A stretch of 64,000 nt of DNA from Sapria himalayana (GCA_029783825.1 JAREIK010003361.1:32171-96170); one strand, 5' to 3'. Shown: positions 10,801-22,229, counted from the first letter of the stretch. Program-made: numbers and translations. Notes: generated by a model not told the origin, from the sequence alone.

Positions 10801-11665
10801 TTTTCCAATATAGCTTCTGCCTCTTTTATATTTTTGTTAATATCTCCAAACTTTTCTTTATTCCATTTTTTAAGGCAAGCTTTTAACTTGCTTAGTTTTA
10901 GGTTTAGGATTTGTGCCAGATTACATATAGTTTCTTGTCCCTAGGCTTCGTGAACCATGTCCTAAAAGCTAGCTTGTAAGCACCACATGTTTTGAAATTT
11001 AAACATACCCCCATTAAATCTTGCTATCTTTATAGTTATTAGAAAAGGGTTGTGATCCGAGCAGGTTTTGTTTATATGTTTTACTCATGTGGAGCCAAAA
11101 CAGTCTACCCATTTAACATTGTGCAAGACCATATCTAGTCTTGCCCATATTGTACTACTATTTTTCTAGTTATTACAACAAATAAATTCTGATCCTAAGA
11201 AGTTTGCCTCCATTAAGTTCTTAATATTTCGTTGAACTTGAGATTTTTCTTCGTATTAAGCGGCCTTACTCCTTTCTTTTCCTTACCTTTTCTTATGACA
11301 TTAAAACCACCTCATATAATCCATTGCTTATTCTTCTCCCCTACTTTTTCCATTTCTTTCCATCACACTTTTCTTTCTTAATTTAAATTTTTCGCATAGA
11401 CCATCGATATGATTTTCTCTTCATCTTTACCTAAACTTAAGTTTATCATTTGTTCTATTTCCTCTAAGATAACTATATTCAAATTACTCTTCCATAAAAG
11501 CCATATCATGCCATTGTGGTCTGAGAAGTCATCTTTGAACTCGAGAATATTCTTATATTTTTTTAGTTGATTCATATCTACCATCAGTTCATCTAGTATT
11601 ATTAAAAGAATTTCATACATATAGTTAACCCCTTTTAGTCTATTTATGGTGGGCGAGTTTGCCAC
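10801..11665 (-). pseudogene. LINE-1 ORF2: apurinic-type endonuclease domain
   Basis: The best stretch is 11,378-11,665 (minus), starting near MANSPTINRLKGV. It matches the start of LINE-2 ORF2, IANNPSINRLKQL, and later IISMVYAKN corresponds to IISVVYAKN of LINE-2. The downstream half (10,801-11,377) aligns with LINE-2 but has many stops. In L1-type LINEs this domain nicks the target to start reverse transcription. Confidence 0.75.
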
Positions 11666-11739
11666 TCCCCTTATGTTCTAATATAGGTAATTAAATTATA
11701 TTAATAGGTTTAGTTTGCGCTCTTGTAGTGCACATCGAA

Positions 11740-12018
11740 TCATATATCTTGTTTGAGTATTATTTTCATATTTATAGGTTTATTAAGCGAATCTAGATCC
11801 TCTACCCTCTCTCTTATTAATTCTCTCCCTAATTGTATTAACATTATCCTTTTCTCTTTCATTGCCCACTCCCAATCTTCCATTTTATTTCTACACTTTT
11901 CTACCTCTATGTCATCTCTAACATACCCATCCCTTGGCCTAATTTTTTTTTCACTCATGTTAAGAGGTATACAACTCCTAATCTCAGAATCATCTTCTGA
12001 ATTACTCTTTATAGTCAC
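11740..12018 (-). pseudogene. LINE-1 ORF1, acidic/basic C-terminal tail
   Basis: The minus strand encodes a charged, non-globular tail with MEDWEWAMKEKRIMLIQLGR. It corresponds to EEDWGKLSRDQAMESIKRMA in the tail of LINE-2 ORF1 (61,243-61,587). No other domain is seen. Confidence 0.6.
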
Positions 12019-13035
12019 AGCCCAACTCCTTTCTCTCTCCCTTCTCTTCTAGATAGCTTGCCCTACGCTATTTTTTTGTCTCTTATAATTTCTGCTAGCC
12101 TAATTATCATTTGATCTCTCTCTATTTTTTCCAGGCCATCTTCTTCCTTCCTCTACCCTTCTCTATGTTCTATGTATTTTACATCTCATTCCCCTTGCAG
12201 TCACTAAAATGTTCAACTTCCTGCCACACCTAGGGATTTTTTTTTATAATTAACTAACTCTCTCCACCCTCCTACCTCACTACTCCTTTTTATGGGCTTC
12301 TACCCTTTTTATTCCTTCCTCTTTCTCACCAAGCACTTTTCTATACCATCCCCAAGTTTTTTGCATGTCGAGCAAAAATTTTGTTAGTTCTCTGGAACAA
12401 CCTTTTGCTAGAAACCAGACCCCTCCTTTCTTCCTATCCAGATTTTATGGAGAGTGTGTTTCTATAGGTCCACCTCTATAGAAATCTGAGCTATACTCAG
12501 TATTGAAAGAGTTGTTGCTTCCTCGTCTAGCAAAAGAGGAGTTCCCATAGTCTTTGCAATGTGATAGAGGGAGTTTTTGTCAAAGATGTGTAAAGGTAGC
12601 ATATGAAAGAAGAACCATACCATAGCCATTAACGACTCTTATCTTATTAATAAATTGGACATCCATTTGAATTTTCTCATGGGGACGCCTATGATTTAAC
12701 ATATGATTTTCATCAAGAGCCTATGGAGGTCCTCCTCAATAAATAGTTGCACGAGAATGTTTTTTGCATCTAACACCCTAAATTTCACCAAGACTTTGAG
12801 ATTCAGGGAAGCAAGAATGCACTCATCTCTTTAACGCATGGATTTCCAAGTAAATGTTTCACCATGATAATGAATTTTTTGGTGTCTGAGAGCATGGTGA
12901 TTTCCTCCAAGGAGAAGAAATCATGGGTTCCTCATTTTTTTTCCGAATAATATAATGCTGGGGGCATGGTTTTAATAAAAAAATGGGCAAAGGACTTATT
13001 ATGCAATAATTAATCCATTTGCTCCATTTTAAGCT
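12019..13035 (-). pseudogene. LINE-1 ORF1 (DUF4283 domain and damaged zinc knuckle)
   Basis: ORF1 proteins of plant LINEs bind the element RNA. Minus-strand fragments include LASLNLKVLVKFRVLDAKNI and then LVQLFIEEDLHRL (about 12,750-12,830), matching LINE-2 LKLKGSVKFADYDAKHIFLQ. The zinc knuckle reads CSTCKKLGDGIEKC (about 12,340-12,395), in which the ligand His of C-x2-C-x4-H-x4-C is Asp. The likely start is the ATG in AAAATGGAG near 13,031, a context shared by all three LINE 5' ends in the window. Several stops and frameshifts break it. Confidence 0.75.
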
Positions 13036-13161
13036 TAAAAATGGTTTATTCTCCATCAAGATTTGAACTTTCTCTATTTACAAATGCAAATTTATATCTC
13101 GAGTATCAAGTTGTGGGTTTTTTTTCTGTAGAGTTGCAAACCATTTTTTCCACCAAAAATG
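13036..13161 (-). other. LINE-1 5' untranslated region
   Basis: A short AT-rich leader lies between the TTC array (which begins at 13,162) and the presumed ORF1 start. It differs in sequence from the LINE-2 and LINE-3 leaders apart from the context around AAAATGGAG. The exact 5' end is uncertain because no target duplication partner is in the window. Confidence 0.55.
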
Positions 13162-14537
13162 ACTTCTTCTCCTTCTCCTTCTTTCTTCTTATACTTCTTA
13201 TTCTCCAATTACTACTTCTTCATATACTTCCTCTTTTTTTCTATTTTTAATCTCTCAATCCTTCTCTTTTTATTCTACTTCTTATTCTCCATCCTATTCT
13301 TCTTTTCCTTCTTCTCCTTCATTTTCTTCTACTTCTTCTCCTCTTCCCGATCTTTCTTCTTCTCGGCTCCTTCCTCCTTTTTTTCTACTACCACTTCTTC
13401 TTATACTACTCCTACTCCTTCTTCTACTTTTCCTACTCCTTCTTCCTCTACTACTTCTTCTCCTTCTTATATTTGTCCTACTACTTCATCTACCCTTCCA
13501 CCACCACCTCCTTCTTATTCATATTTTTTTTCTTCTTCCTCTTCACTTCTTTCTTCTCCTTGTTGTTGTTGTTGTTGTTGTTGTTCTTCTTCTTCTTCTT
13601 CTTCTTCTTCATCTTATTCTACATCTTCTCCTTCTTCTTCTTCTTCACCTGATTCATATTCTTCTTCTCCTTATTCTTCATCTTTTCTCCTTTTTATCCA
13701 TCATTTTTATCATCTTCTCCTTTATTTTCTTTTCTCCTACTTCTTTTTTTTGCTCCTTATTCGAATAATATTATTGTTGTTTTTCTACTTCTCCTTCTTT
13801 TTTTATCTTTTTATTCTTGCTCTATTTATTATTATTATTATTATTATTATTAGTCTTCTACTTCTTATTCTTATTCTTCTTCTTCTTCTTTTTCCTCCTC
13901 CACCTCCTTCTTCTCCTTCTTTATATACTTCTACTACTACTACTTCTTCTTCTTCTTTTTCTCATTCTTCTACTTCTTCTCATACTTCTCCTTCTTATCC
14001 TACTTTTACTTTTTCTTCTTCTTCGTCTTCTTATTCTTATTTTTTTTCTTCTTCTCCTTCTTCTCAGTCATCTTCTTCTCCTTCTTCTCCTTCATCTCCT
14101 TCGTCTCCTCCTTCTCCTTCTTCTCCTTATTTTCCTTCTTCTTATTCATCTTCTTATTCTACCTCTTCTCAATCTTCTCCTTCTTTTCCTTTTTTTCTCC
14201 TTTTTCTACTTCTTTTCCTACTTCTCCTTCTTCTTCTCCTTTTCTCATCCTTATCCTTCTTATCTTTCTTCTCCTTCTTCTCCTTCTTCTCCTTCTTCTA
14301 CTTCTTCTCCTTCTTCTCCTTCTTCTCCTCGTTCTTCTTCTTCTTCTCTTTCTTCTCCTCCTCCTCCTTCTTCTTCTTCTTCTCCTTCTCCTCCTCCTCC
14401 TCCTCCTCCTCCTCTCTTTTCTTCTCCTCCTCCTCCTCCTCCTCTCCTATGTCTTCTTCTTCTTCTTCTTCTTCTTCTGCTTCTTCTTCTTCTTCTTCTT
14501 CTTCTTCTCTTCTTCTTCTGCTTCTGCTTCTTCTTCT
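13162..14537 (+). repeat. Pyrimidine-strand triplet array 1 (TTC/TCC with TTG, ATT and ACT blocks)
   Basis: This is nearly uninterrupted CTT/TTC-type triplet DNA between the 5' end of LINE-1 and the 3' end of the next LINE. It includes a (TTG)8 run near 13,561-13,584, an (ATT)n run near 13,825-13,853 and (TCC)n runs near 14,390-14,450. The strand is given as the pyrimidine strand. A 486-codon open frame runs through it because pyrimidine triplets rarely make stops; its product would be Ser/Phe/Leu runs with no domain, so it is not called a gene. Confidence 0.97.
14522..14537. repeat. 16-bp target site duplication, 3' side of the minus-strand LINE fragment
   Basis: TTCTGCTTCTTCTTCT on the plus strand is identical to 16,018-16,033. 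On the LINE sense strand it reads AGAAGAAGAAGCAGAA and follows a short A tail. Confidence 0.9.
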
Positions 14538-14540
14538 TTT

Positions 14541-14632
14541 TTATAAAATTTGTTTTATTATTAATAACCCTCTCTTTTGGCGGAGGAATACCATTTTTAC
14601 AACATACATCTACCTGTGACCCTCTTACACCC
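14541..14632 (-). other. Conserved LINE 3' terminal motif, copy 1
   Basis: On the minus strand the sequence runs from GGGTGTAAGAGGG, through AATGGTATTCCTCCGCCAAA and AGAGGGTTATTAATAATAAA, to a short A run, then array. The same order is present at 22,130-22,229 (plus strand) and 56,443-56,538 (minus). It is probably the 3' end recognised by the LINE reverse transcriptase. Confidence 0.85.
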
Positions 14633-15621
14633 ATCTTAACCTTAAGCCTACTAGCTAGCATATTGAATTTTAAAATTTTTCTCAAATAAGCATTTATTCA
14701 TTTTATAATTTAAACTAGAATAAGCTGAAGGCTTTGCTTTAGTTTATCTAATTTTCAGCTCATCTTATTATTTAACTGTTTTCAGTCCATCTTTTCGGCC
14801 CATCTTTTCATTTAATTCCATGTATTGCTCGGCCGTTTCCTGTGCTCAGCATCTGTCCTCTCATCTTCCCCATGTCTCAAGCCCTGTTATTCACGTTATT
14901 CCCGAGTATTTTCCATCCGTCATCCTTCTTCTTTTATACGCTCCAGTGCCTGCAATATGCAAAGAAAATGAGCACGACTACAATATAACTTATCTACCCT
15001 ATTCCCCTTGTCCCTTGTTATAAATATACAACATTTATTAATTTTATTCTTCACTCCCATTCTCTTTTCCGCGCCTTTTAATTGGAGTGCTCTGTCTATA
15101 CAGCTTTTCCCGAGCAACAGCAAGACCTAAAACTTTCTGCATAACTCTCAAAAATATAAGAATGTTCACTTAAAAATAAACCAGATTATAACAGATAAGT
15201 CAACAAAAAAAAAACCATCTCCGAGCACGTGTAAGCTACCCACCATTCTACAGTTCTTCTACGAGTGTTGAACACCCACAGGGCCGGGTGATCAGACGAG
15301 AGCATCTACCATAAATCAACTCGGGAAGCTGTCAAATAAACCAGTGATAATCAACTTATAATGTATGTTCTTATCAAGGGAAATATAAATATAAACTGCA
15401 TTATTTAACCTATAAAACAACTACGAAATTAACAATGTAAAAAAACAAAAAGCACCATCGACAGTTTAGTATTTGAACATCTACATCCTGCAATATAATA
15501 CACAAACCAGAAACATATCTATACATGTACACAACCGGCCAACCAAGACTCCATGCTGAAAGCCACTTCATATAAAGCTGCACTGATGAGGAAAGAAACT
15601 AAATTTTATTTTAGATTTAGC
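14633..15621 (-). other. 3' untranslated region of the minus-strand LINE fragment
   Basis: About 1 kb of AT-rich sequence lies between the RNase H stop and the terminal motif. No convincing gene, RNA or regulatory site is seen. A GGGCCGGGTG block at about 15,281 is an isolated GC-rich patch. Confidence 0.65.
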
Positions 15622-16014
15622 TCAGCCTCCACCCTTTATAACTCTAACATAAGAAAAAGCCATCTTATCTAATCTCACTAAACCTTTTATTTTTTTTGAC
15701 ATAGAATCCTCATCGAATTCTATTTCTCCTTTTTTCGAGCCTATCCTCGCAAGATTATCTGCTGGAGTGTTTGCCTTTCTATATATATGCATTATTGATG
15801 CATTTAGTTCATTTTTAAGCTTCATTATTATTTCTAATTCTTCTTCATATTTCCAAAGAAAAATTCTTTTTATTACTAACTTAAATAATAACATCGAGTC
15901 TACCTGTATTTGAATATTTTTATATTCCAATTTTTTACATAAATTTAAGCCTATTCTTAACGCCCTAATTTCTGATTGTAGAGCCAAGTCTGCTACACTA
16001 ACCGTGGTAAAAGC
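15622..16014 (-). pseudogene. LINE RNase H domain, C-terminal part (5'-truncated)
   Basis: The minus strand reads ALQSEIRALRIGLNLCKKLE, then IQIQVDSMLLFKL and IMHIYRKANTPADNLARIG. The family's catalytic Glu (SEIRAL), Asp (QVDS) and last Asp (PADN) are present. The first catalytic Asp lies upstream of the truncation and is missing. The frame is open from the truncation point to the natural stop at 15,622 apart from one stop at the extreme 5' edge, so this copy is less decayed than LINE-1. Confidence 0.88.
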
Positions 16015-16017
16015 CTA

Positions 16018-16033
16018 TTCTGCTTCTTCTTCT
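16018..16033. repeat. 16-bp target site duplication, 5' side of the minus-strand LINE fragment
   Basis: TTCTGCTTCTTCTTCT is identical to 14,522-14,537 and is followed directly by more TTC array. Confidence 0.9.
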
Positions 16034-17137
16034 TCTTATTCTTCTTATTCTTCTTCTCCTTCTTCTCCTTCTTATCCAACTTCTCCTTCTTATCCTACTT
16101 CTCCACCTTTTTCTTCTTCTTCTTCTTCTTCTTCTCATTTTTCTCCTTTTTCTCCTTCTTCTTCTTCTCCTTCTCCTCCTCCTTCTCCTCCTCCTCCTCC
16201 TCCTCTTCTTCTTCTCCTTCTTCTTCTCTTCCTCCTCCTCCTCCATCTTCTTTTTCTTTTTTTTCTGTTCTGCTTCTTCTTCTTCTTCTTCTTCTTCTTC
16301 TGCTTCTTCTTTTTTCTACTACTTCTTCTTCTTCTGCTGCTGCTTTTTCTTCTTCTTTTTCTTATTTTTCTTCTTCTTCTTCTTCTTTTTGCTTATTATT
16401 ATTATTATTATTCTTCTTCTTCTTCTTCTGTTTCCTTTGTTTCTTTTGCTTCTTTTGCTTCTTCTTCTCCTTATTATTATTCTTCCTCTTCTTCTGTTTC
16501 TTCTGCTTCTTCTGGATCTACTACTACTACTACTATTTCTTCTTCTTCTTCTTCTTCTTCTTATTTTCTTCTTCTTCTTCTTCTTATTCTTCGTCGTCTT
16601 CTTCTTCTTCTTCTTCATCTACTTTTTCTTCATTTTCTTCCTCTTCTTCTTTTTCTTCAACTTCTACTACTACTACTACTACTACTACTTCTTCTTCTAC
16701 TATAACTTCTTCTTCTTCTACTACTACTTCTTCTAATTCTACTTATTCTTCTACTTCTACTTCTTTTTCTACTACTACTACTACTACTACTATTTCTTCT
16801 TATTTTTTTTTCTTCTTCTTCTACTACTTCTTCTAATTCTACTCATTCTTCTAATTCTACTTCTTCTTCTACTTATACTACTATTACTATTTATTATTAT
16901 TATTCTTCTTCTTCTTATATTTTTACTTCTAAATGTTCTTCTTCTTCTACTTATACTCTTGCTTTCTCTTATTTAACTATATTGTCTTATCAAGGTTCCA
17001 TTTTTAATATTCTTCTTCTACATAGTCTTGCTTATTTTTTTCATCTTTTTCTTATCTTTCTTGTTTTTGTTATTATTATTAATCTTTTTCTTCTTATTCT
17101 TATTCTTCATTTTCTTTTTCATTTTTGACTTCTTTTA

Positions 17138-17170
<33 letters not shown>

Positions 17171-18123
17171 CTTCACCTTGATCTTTTTCTAACTCTTCTT
17201 GCTAAATATTATCATTTTCTTCTTTTTCTTATTATTCTTATTCTTCCTATTCTTTTTCATTTTATTATTCTTGTTCTATTTGTTCTTCTTTTTCTTCATA
17301 TTTTTTTCTTATGCATTTGCTTCTTTTTTTTCATTATTATTTTTTTGTACCTAATCTTCTTCTTCTTGTTATTTTTGATTCTTTTGCTTCTTCTTTTTCA
17401 TTTTATTTTTCTATTTTTTGTTCTTATTTTTCAAATTTTGTTTATTTTCTTCTTCTACTTTATCTTCTTTTTATTTTTCTTTTTTTTATTATTTTTCATA
17501 TTATAGTTCTAATTCTTTTTGTTCATCTAGCTATAGTTCTTGTTCTTTTTTTGGTTCTCTTATTGTTATTTTCTACTTCTAATTCTTCTTCTTCTGGTAA
17601 TTTTTTTGATTCACTTTCTCTTCTTTCATTTTTTGTTTTAAATTCATTTTTTTTTACCTTCTTCTCTATCTTTTTCTTTTTTTCTTATTCTTATTCTTCT
17701 TCATATAACTCTTCTTATTCTTATTTTTTTTCTTCTTTTTCTCATTTTTCTATCACTATTTTTACTTCTACTTCTTCTTACTCTTCTACTTTATTTTAAT
17801 CTTCTACTTATTCATCTTCATCTTCTACATCTTTTACTACTAGTTATTCTTTTTTTTATTCTTTCTCTTCTTTTTCATTCTTATTCTTTTTATTTTAATT
17901 ATAATTCTTTTTCTTATTTTTCTACATTGTCTTCCTCATCTATTTATACTTTTTTTTCTTCTTCTTTTCTTATTCTTGTTCTAGTTTTTGTTTTGTTCTT
18001 CTTAAATTATTCTTATCCTTCTTAAAATTTATCTTCTCTATGTTCTTGCTCTTTTTATTTTCCTTTATATTATTTATGTATATCATCATCATAATTTTGT
18101 TCTTCTTTTTATACCTTGACTAC

Positions 18124-18167
<44 letters not shown>

Positions 18168-19196
18168 TCTCTTCTTCTTTTTAATCTTCTATTCTTTTAA
18201 TCTTCTTTTCCTTTTCTTTTTTTTCCTAGTTTTATTCTTCTTATTAATCAGGTTCGTCTCCTTGACCTTGTTTTTCTTCTTTTTATTATTTTTTTTCTTC
18301 TTTATCTTTATTTTTCTTGTTTATCTTCTTCTACTTATTCTTATTCTTGTTCTTGTTCTTGTTCTTATTTTTATTCTTATTCTTATTCTAATTCTTCTAT
18401 TATTTCTTTATTTTATTCTTTTTATTTATATTTTTCTCATTTTCTTTCTCCTTTTTTATGCACTTCTTCTTCAACTTATCGTTCCTTTTTATCAGCTTTT
18501 CCTACATTTTTTTATCGACTTCTTAATTATCATCAACTTTTATTTATATTTCTTTTTTATGCTTTTTATTCTTTTCAATTTCTTTTTGACTTCTTTCACT
18601 TCTTCTTGTTCATGATCTCTATTCTTCTTCATTTTAATTATCTGAATTATTATCTTTTTTATCTACTTGTTCTTCACCAACTTGTTTTTCTTCTTGACCC
18701 TGTCATTTTTCTTCTACTTATAGTACCGCTTCTTCCTTCGTTTTTTAAACTTTTATTTTTATTCACTTTATGCTTCTACTGAATCATATTCTTCTTTTTT
18801 TAATTGTTTTATTATTTTTTTCTTTGTTTTTTTTCTATTATTATTATTATTATTCATTGTGCTGTACATCTTATTCTTCTACTACAACTATTTTTTCTTA
18901 TTCTTCTTTATATTTTTTTTATATTTGTGCTTCTTATTGTTCTTCTTTTCTTTTTCTTTGTTTTCATGTTTTTTAATCTTGTTATTCTTCTTCTTAATCT
19001 AATTCTTCATTTTTTTTATATCTTATTCTTGTTTATCTCCTTGTTCATTAACATCATCACTATCATTGTTTTCACATCTTTCTTTTCTATTATACTTTTT
19101 ATTCATCTTCTATTCATGTTTCCTCTGATACTTTTTTTCATCATTAACATCTTTTTTTTAAATCCTTTTTCACCTTCTTTATGTTCTTTTTTTTTA
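16034..19196 (+). repeat. Pyrimidine-strand triplet array 2
   Basis: These are CTT/TTC triplets with TCC-rich (16,140-16,250), TTA/ATT-rich (16,395-16,415; 17,136-17,172; 18,124-18,167, about 15 units) and ACT-rich (16,664-16,689; 16,768-16,793) blocks. From about 17,000 the array is more degraded, with T-rich stretches. It ends where the purine strand switches sides at about 19,197. Open frames through it are repeat by-products. Confidence 0.95.
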
Positions 19197-19240
19197 AGAT
19201 GAAGAAGAGGAAGAAGAAGGTGAAGAAGAAAAAGGTTAAG
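19163..19240. repeat. Strand-switch junction with local inverted repeat
   Basis: CCTTTTTCACCTTCTT near 19,164-19,179 is followed about 40 bp later by AAGAAGGTGAAGAAGAAAAA, a near reverse complement with a 6-nt insertion. Left of about 19,197 the plus strand is pyrimidine; right of it the plus strand is purine. This is one proposed end of the inverted segment. Confidence 0.75.
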
Positions 19241-21420
19241 AAAAAGAGGAATAAGAATAAGATGTAAAAGAAGAGAAAGAAGAATGATAAGAAAAAGAAG
19301 GAGAAGAAAATGAAGAAGTACTAGAGGAAGAGGAAGAAAAAGATAAAAGAGAAAAAGAATAAGATGAATAAGAACAATAATAATAATAATAATAATAATA
19401 ATAAGAAAAAGAGGAAGATGAAAAAGAAGAAGTAGAAAAAGAGGAAGAAAAAAAATAAGTAGAGGATGAAGACAAAGTGGAAGAACCAAAGAAATAGAGG
19501 ACCAAGAAGAAGAAAAAGAAGAAAAAGTGGTAGAAAAGTAAATAAGAAGAAAGAAAAGCTGAAGTAGTAGAAGATTAGACGAAGAAGAAGAAGGATAGGA
19601 AGAGAAAGAAGAAGAAAAAGAAGAAAAAGAAAAAAATGAAGAAGAAATAGAAGAAGAAGAAGTAGTAGTAGTAGAAAATGAAGAATAAGAAGAAGAAGAA
19701 AAAAAAGGAAAAATAAGAAGAAGAATATGATGATGATGATGATGATGTAGAAAAAGAAAACGAAGAATAGAATGAAGAAAAAGAATCTTATTCATCTTTT
19801 ATTGGAAGAAGAATAAGAAGAAAAATAGAGAGATTAATAATAATAACAATAATAAGGATTATAAGAGGAAGATGAAAAAAATAAATAAGAATTGGTAGAA
19901 GAAGAATATAATAAAATGGGACCTAAAGAAGAAGATGTAGATAAAAAAGAATAAGCATTAGTATAAGAAAAACAAATACATATAGGAGTAGTATAAATAG
20001 AAAAAAAAAGAAATAGAAGAATAGTAAGAAAAATAATAATTAGTAAAAGATGAATAAGAAGAAAAAATTTATGTAAAAAAAAAGAAAAAGAAGAAACAGA
20101 AAAAGTATAAAAACTAAATGAAGAATAATTAAAATAAGAACAAAAATAATAACAAAAATAAGAACAAAAATAAGAACAAAAATAAGATCAAAAAGAAAAA
20201 GAAATAAAAAGATGTAGAAGATATCGAAAAAAAAGATAATAATGATGATGATGATGAAGTAAAATAAGAATTGAAGACGATTAAGAATTATAACAAGATT
20301 TATAAGTAGAAAGAAGTAGAAGATTATGACCATGATGATGATGATCACAAAGAATAAGATTAAGATAATGAATAAATAGAGAAAGAAATGGATGAAGAAA
20401 TATTGGAAGAAGAAGTGGAAGAAGATTAAGAATAAGATAAGGAATAATTCAAAAATAAAAAGAAGAAATAATTGCAAGAAGTCATAGAATTAGAATAAAA
20501 AATGAAGAAGAAAAGAAGAAGTACAAGAGTAATAATAATATGAAGAAAAAGAAGAATACAAAGCAAAACATAAAAATGAGAAAAATGTAGAAGATGAGGA
20601 AGAATATGAAAAAATGAATTAGCACAAGTTGAAGAAAAATAAGAAGATAAACTATAAGATGAACAAGATGATAATGATGAAGAAGAATAAGAAGAAGTAA
20701 AAGATGAATAAAAAGAATAATAAGAAGAAAAGAAAGAATTAAATGTGGAAAAGAAGAATAATCAATAAGATGAAGAAATTGATGAAAAAATAATGACGAA
20801 TATGAATAATTGGAAATAGAAAAAGAATAATAATAATCAATAAGAAAAAGAAATTGATGATGATGATGAATATAAATAATCAGAAATAGAAACATATGAA
20901 TAAGAAGATGAAAATCATGATGATGATTAAGATAGAGAATAATAATAAAAGATATAGAAGAATAAAAAGAGAAAGAAGAAGAATATGATGTAGATAAAGT
21001 ATAAGAAGAAGTTGATGGAAATGATGTTGATTAATAAGAAGAAGTAGTAGCAGAAGAACAAATAAAATAAATATTTGAAGAAGAGGAAGAAGATGAAGAA
21101 AATGAAGAACATAATTAGAACAAGGAGATGATGAACAATAATACATATAAGTACAAGTAGAATACGATGATTATGATGAGGAAGAAGAACACTAAAAAAA
21201 GAAAGAGAATAAAAAGAAAAAAAAATATAAAGAAATAGAAGTAGAAATAGATGATGATGATGAAGGAGAAGAGCAATTAGATGTAAAATAATAATACAAA
21301 GAAGTATAACTCTAAGATGTTGATTTGGAAGAATGACAATAAAGATAACAATAGAAGAACAAGAAGAAGCAGAAAAATAATAATAGAAACAATAATAACA
21401 AGAAGAAGAAAAGCAGAAGG
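19197..21420 (-). repeat. Purine-strand (GAA) triplet array 3, inverted relative to arrays 1 and 2
   Basis: The plus strand is GAA, GAT and AAT triplets, so the pyrimidine strand (the convention used for the other arrays) is the minus strand. An (AAT)n run lies near 19,376-19,404. The region 20,040-20,480 is AAT/GAATAA-rich and more degraded. It ends at the LINE insertion at 21,421. Confidence 0.95.
21405..21420. repeat. 16-bp target site duplication, 5' side of the plus-strand LINE fragment
   Basis: GAAGAAAAGCAGAAGG is identical to 22,230-22,245. It lies wholly in GAA array. Confidence 0.93.
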
Positions 21421-21862
21421 ACTGAGTGCGACAGCTCCCATGAGATAAACTCGGCACTGACTCTGATAAGTCTTTTGGCTAATCAATGCACTTGCTCATC
21501 CGTAACTGCTGTAACTACGAGATAGTTATTACAGCCGTAGCTGACATTATTGCACATAACAGTGGGAATTAGAGAACCTGATAAAGGGCTGAGCAAGCCC
21601 TAGAAAGGGCTGAAATTATTAACTAAGAAATTATTTTTAATGTTTGTCAGTTTTTTCTTTTTTCTCTTGCAGCCGGCAGGGGGATTAGAGAACCTGAGGG
21701 AAGTTGAATAAGGAGAGAGTTTGTAATTTTTTATTGCTTGGTAGACCTCTTTTTGGTTAGATTTCTTTTCAGGTTAAGTCAAGCTGTAATAAGGAGGTTT
21801 CACAGAACTAGCATAGGTTAACTAAAAGGAAAGCAGGCTGGACAAAGCTAGAGAGGGAAGGA

Positions 21863-22070
21863 ACCAATATTCTGCATTGATTCGGCCAAGAGAGAAGAAA
21901 ATGGCTGGTTCTGTGAATTATTTCTGCTTTGATTCGGCCAAGAGAGGCAGTGTGTTGAATTATTTCTGCTTTGATTCGGCCAAGAGGCTGCTCTTACTTA
22001 CACATTGTTGAATTATTCCTTACGCATTTTTCTTTCATCAAGAGACTGTTATTGATCGGCCAAGAGACCG
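21863..22070 (+). repeat. Spaced TTGATTCGGCCAAGAG repeats in a LINE 3' UTR
   Basis: TTGATTCGGCCAAGAG occurs exactly at 21,877-21,892, 21,929-21,944 and 21,971-21,986, with a one-base-shorter variant at 22,052-22,066. The second and third copies share a longer preceding context, GAATTATTTCTGCT. Spacings are 52, 42 and 81 bp. The motif was not seen in the other LINE 3' UTRs of the window. Confidence 0.85.
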
Positions 22071-22129
22071 TTAGTAGAAGGATATGAAATTTACATTTTA
22101 ATATAGAATTCTAGATTAGGTTTTAAAGT

Positions 22130-22229
22130 GGGTGTAAAAGGGATAAGGGTTGAACTAGTTTGTAAAAATGGTATTCCTCCGCCAAAAGTCAGGGTGATAA
22201 TTAATAATAAAACAACCTTTAAAAAAAAA
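22130..22229 (+). other. Conserved LINE 3' terminal motif, copy 2
   Basis: GGGTGTAAAAGGG at 22,130 is followed by AATGGTATTCCTCCGCCAAA, then a TAATTAATAATAAAAC-type stretch and A9. The order and spacing match 14,541-14,632 and 56,443-56,538 on the minus strand. Confidence 0.88.

Larger units (their letters stand above)
1..13161 (-). mobile_element. LINE-1: old L1-type retrotransposon with two nested DNA transposons; 3' end lies outside the window
   Basis: Read on the minus strand, the pieces appear in LINE order from right to left: 5' UTR, ORF1 with a nucleic-acid-binding domain, endonuclease, reverse transcriptase with a YADD box, a zf-RVT-like region and RNase H. The copy is interrupted at 1,199-4,889 by a PIF/Harbinger element and at 6,189-9,618 by a hAT element; without them it is about 6 kb and collinear with LINE-2 (56,443-62,733). 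It carries many stops, frameshifts and an internal deletion, so it is dead. Its 5' end abuts a TTC array at 13,162. The 3' terminal motif found in the other copies is absent from 1-931, so the 3' end lies left of the window and no target duplication can be read. Confidence 0.9.
14538..16017 (-). mobile_element. 5'-truncated LINE insertion inside a GAA array
   Basis: This is a 1,480-bp minus-strand copy containing only the C-terminal part of RNase H, the 3' UTR and the conserved LINE 3' terminus with a short A tail. It is flanked by a perfect 16-bp target duplication (14,522-14,537 and 16,018-16,033), both copies being part of GAA/TTC array. Truncation at the 5' end with a terminal tail and target duplication is the signature of target-primed reverse transcription. 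Confidence 0.93.
21421..22229 (+). mobile_element. 5'-truncated LINE 3' end inserted in a GAA array (plus strand)
   Basis: This is an 809-bp non-coding LINE 3' region ending in the conserved terminal motif and a nine-A tail (22,221-22,229). It is flanked by a perfect 16-bp target duplication. It is the only LINE copy in the window on the plus strand and also lies in the only segment whose arrays are purine on the plus strand. Its 3' UTR is not obviously alignable with those of the other copies outside the terminal motif, so it may be a different subfamily. Confidence 0.92.

Noticed and set aside
13159..14619. A 486-codon open frame through the TTC array
   Set aside because: Pyrimidine triplets rarely form stop codons, the product is Ser/Phe/Leu/Pro runs with no domain, and comparable frames appear in every array block and in several frames.
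14260..14685. Arg/Glu/Gly-rich frame on the opposite strand of the array (also 15,998-16,246 and 47,719-48,129)
   Set aside because: It is the purine-strand reading of the same triplets. The RS- or RGG-like look is a product of GAA/GGA repeats.
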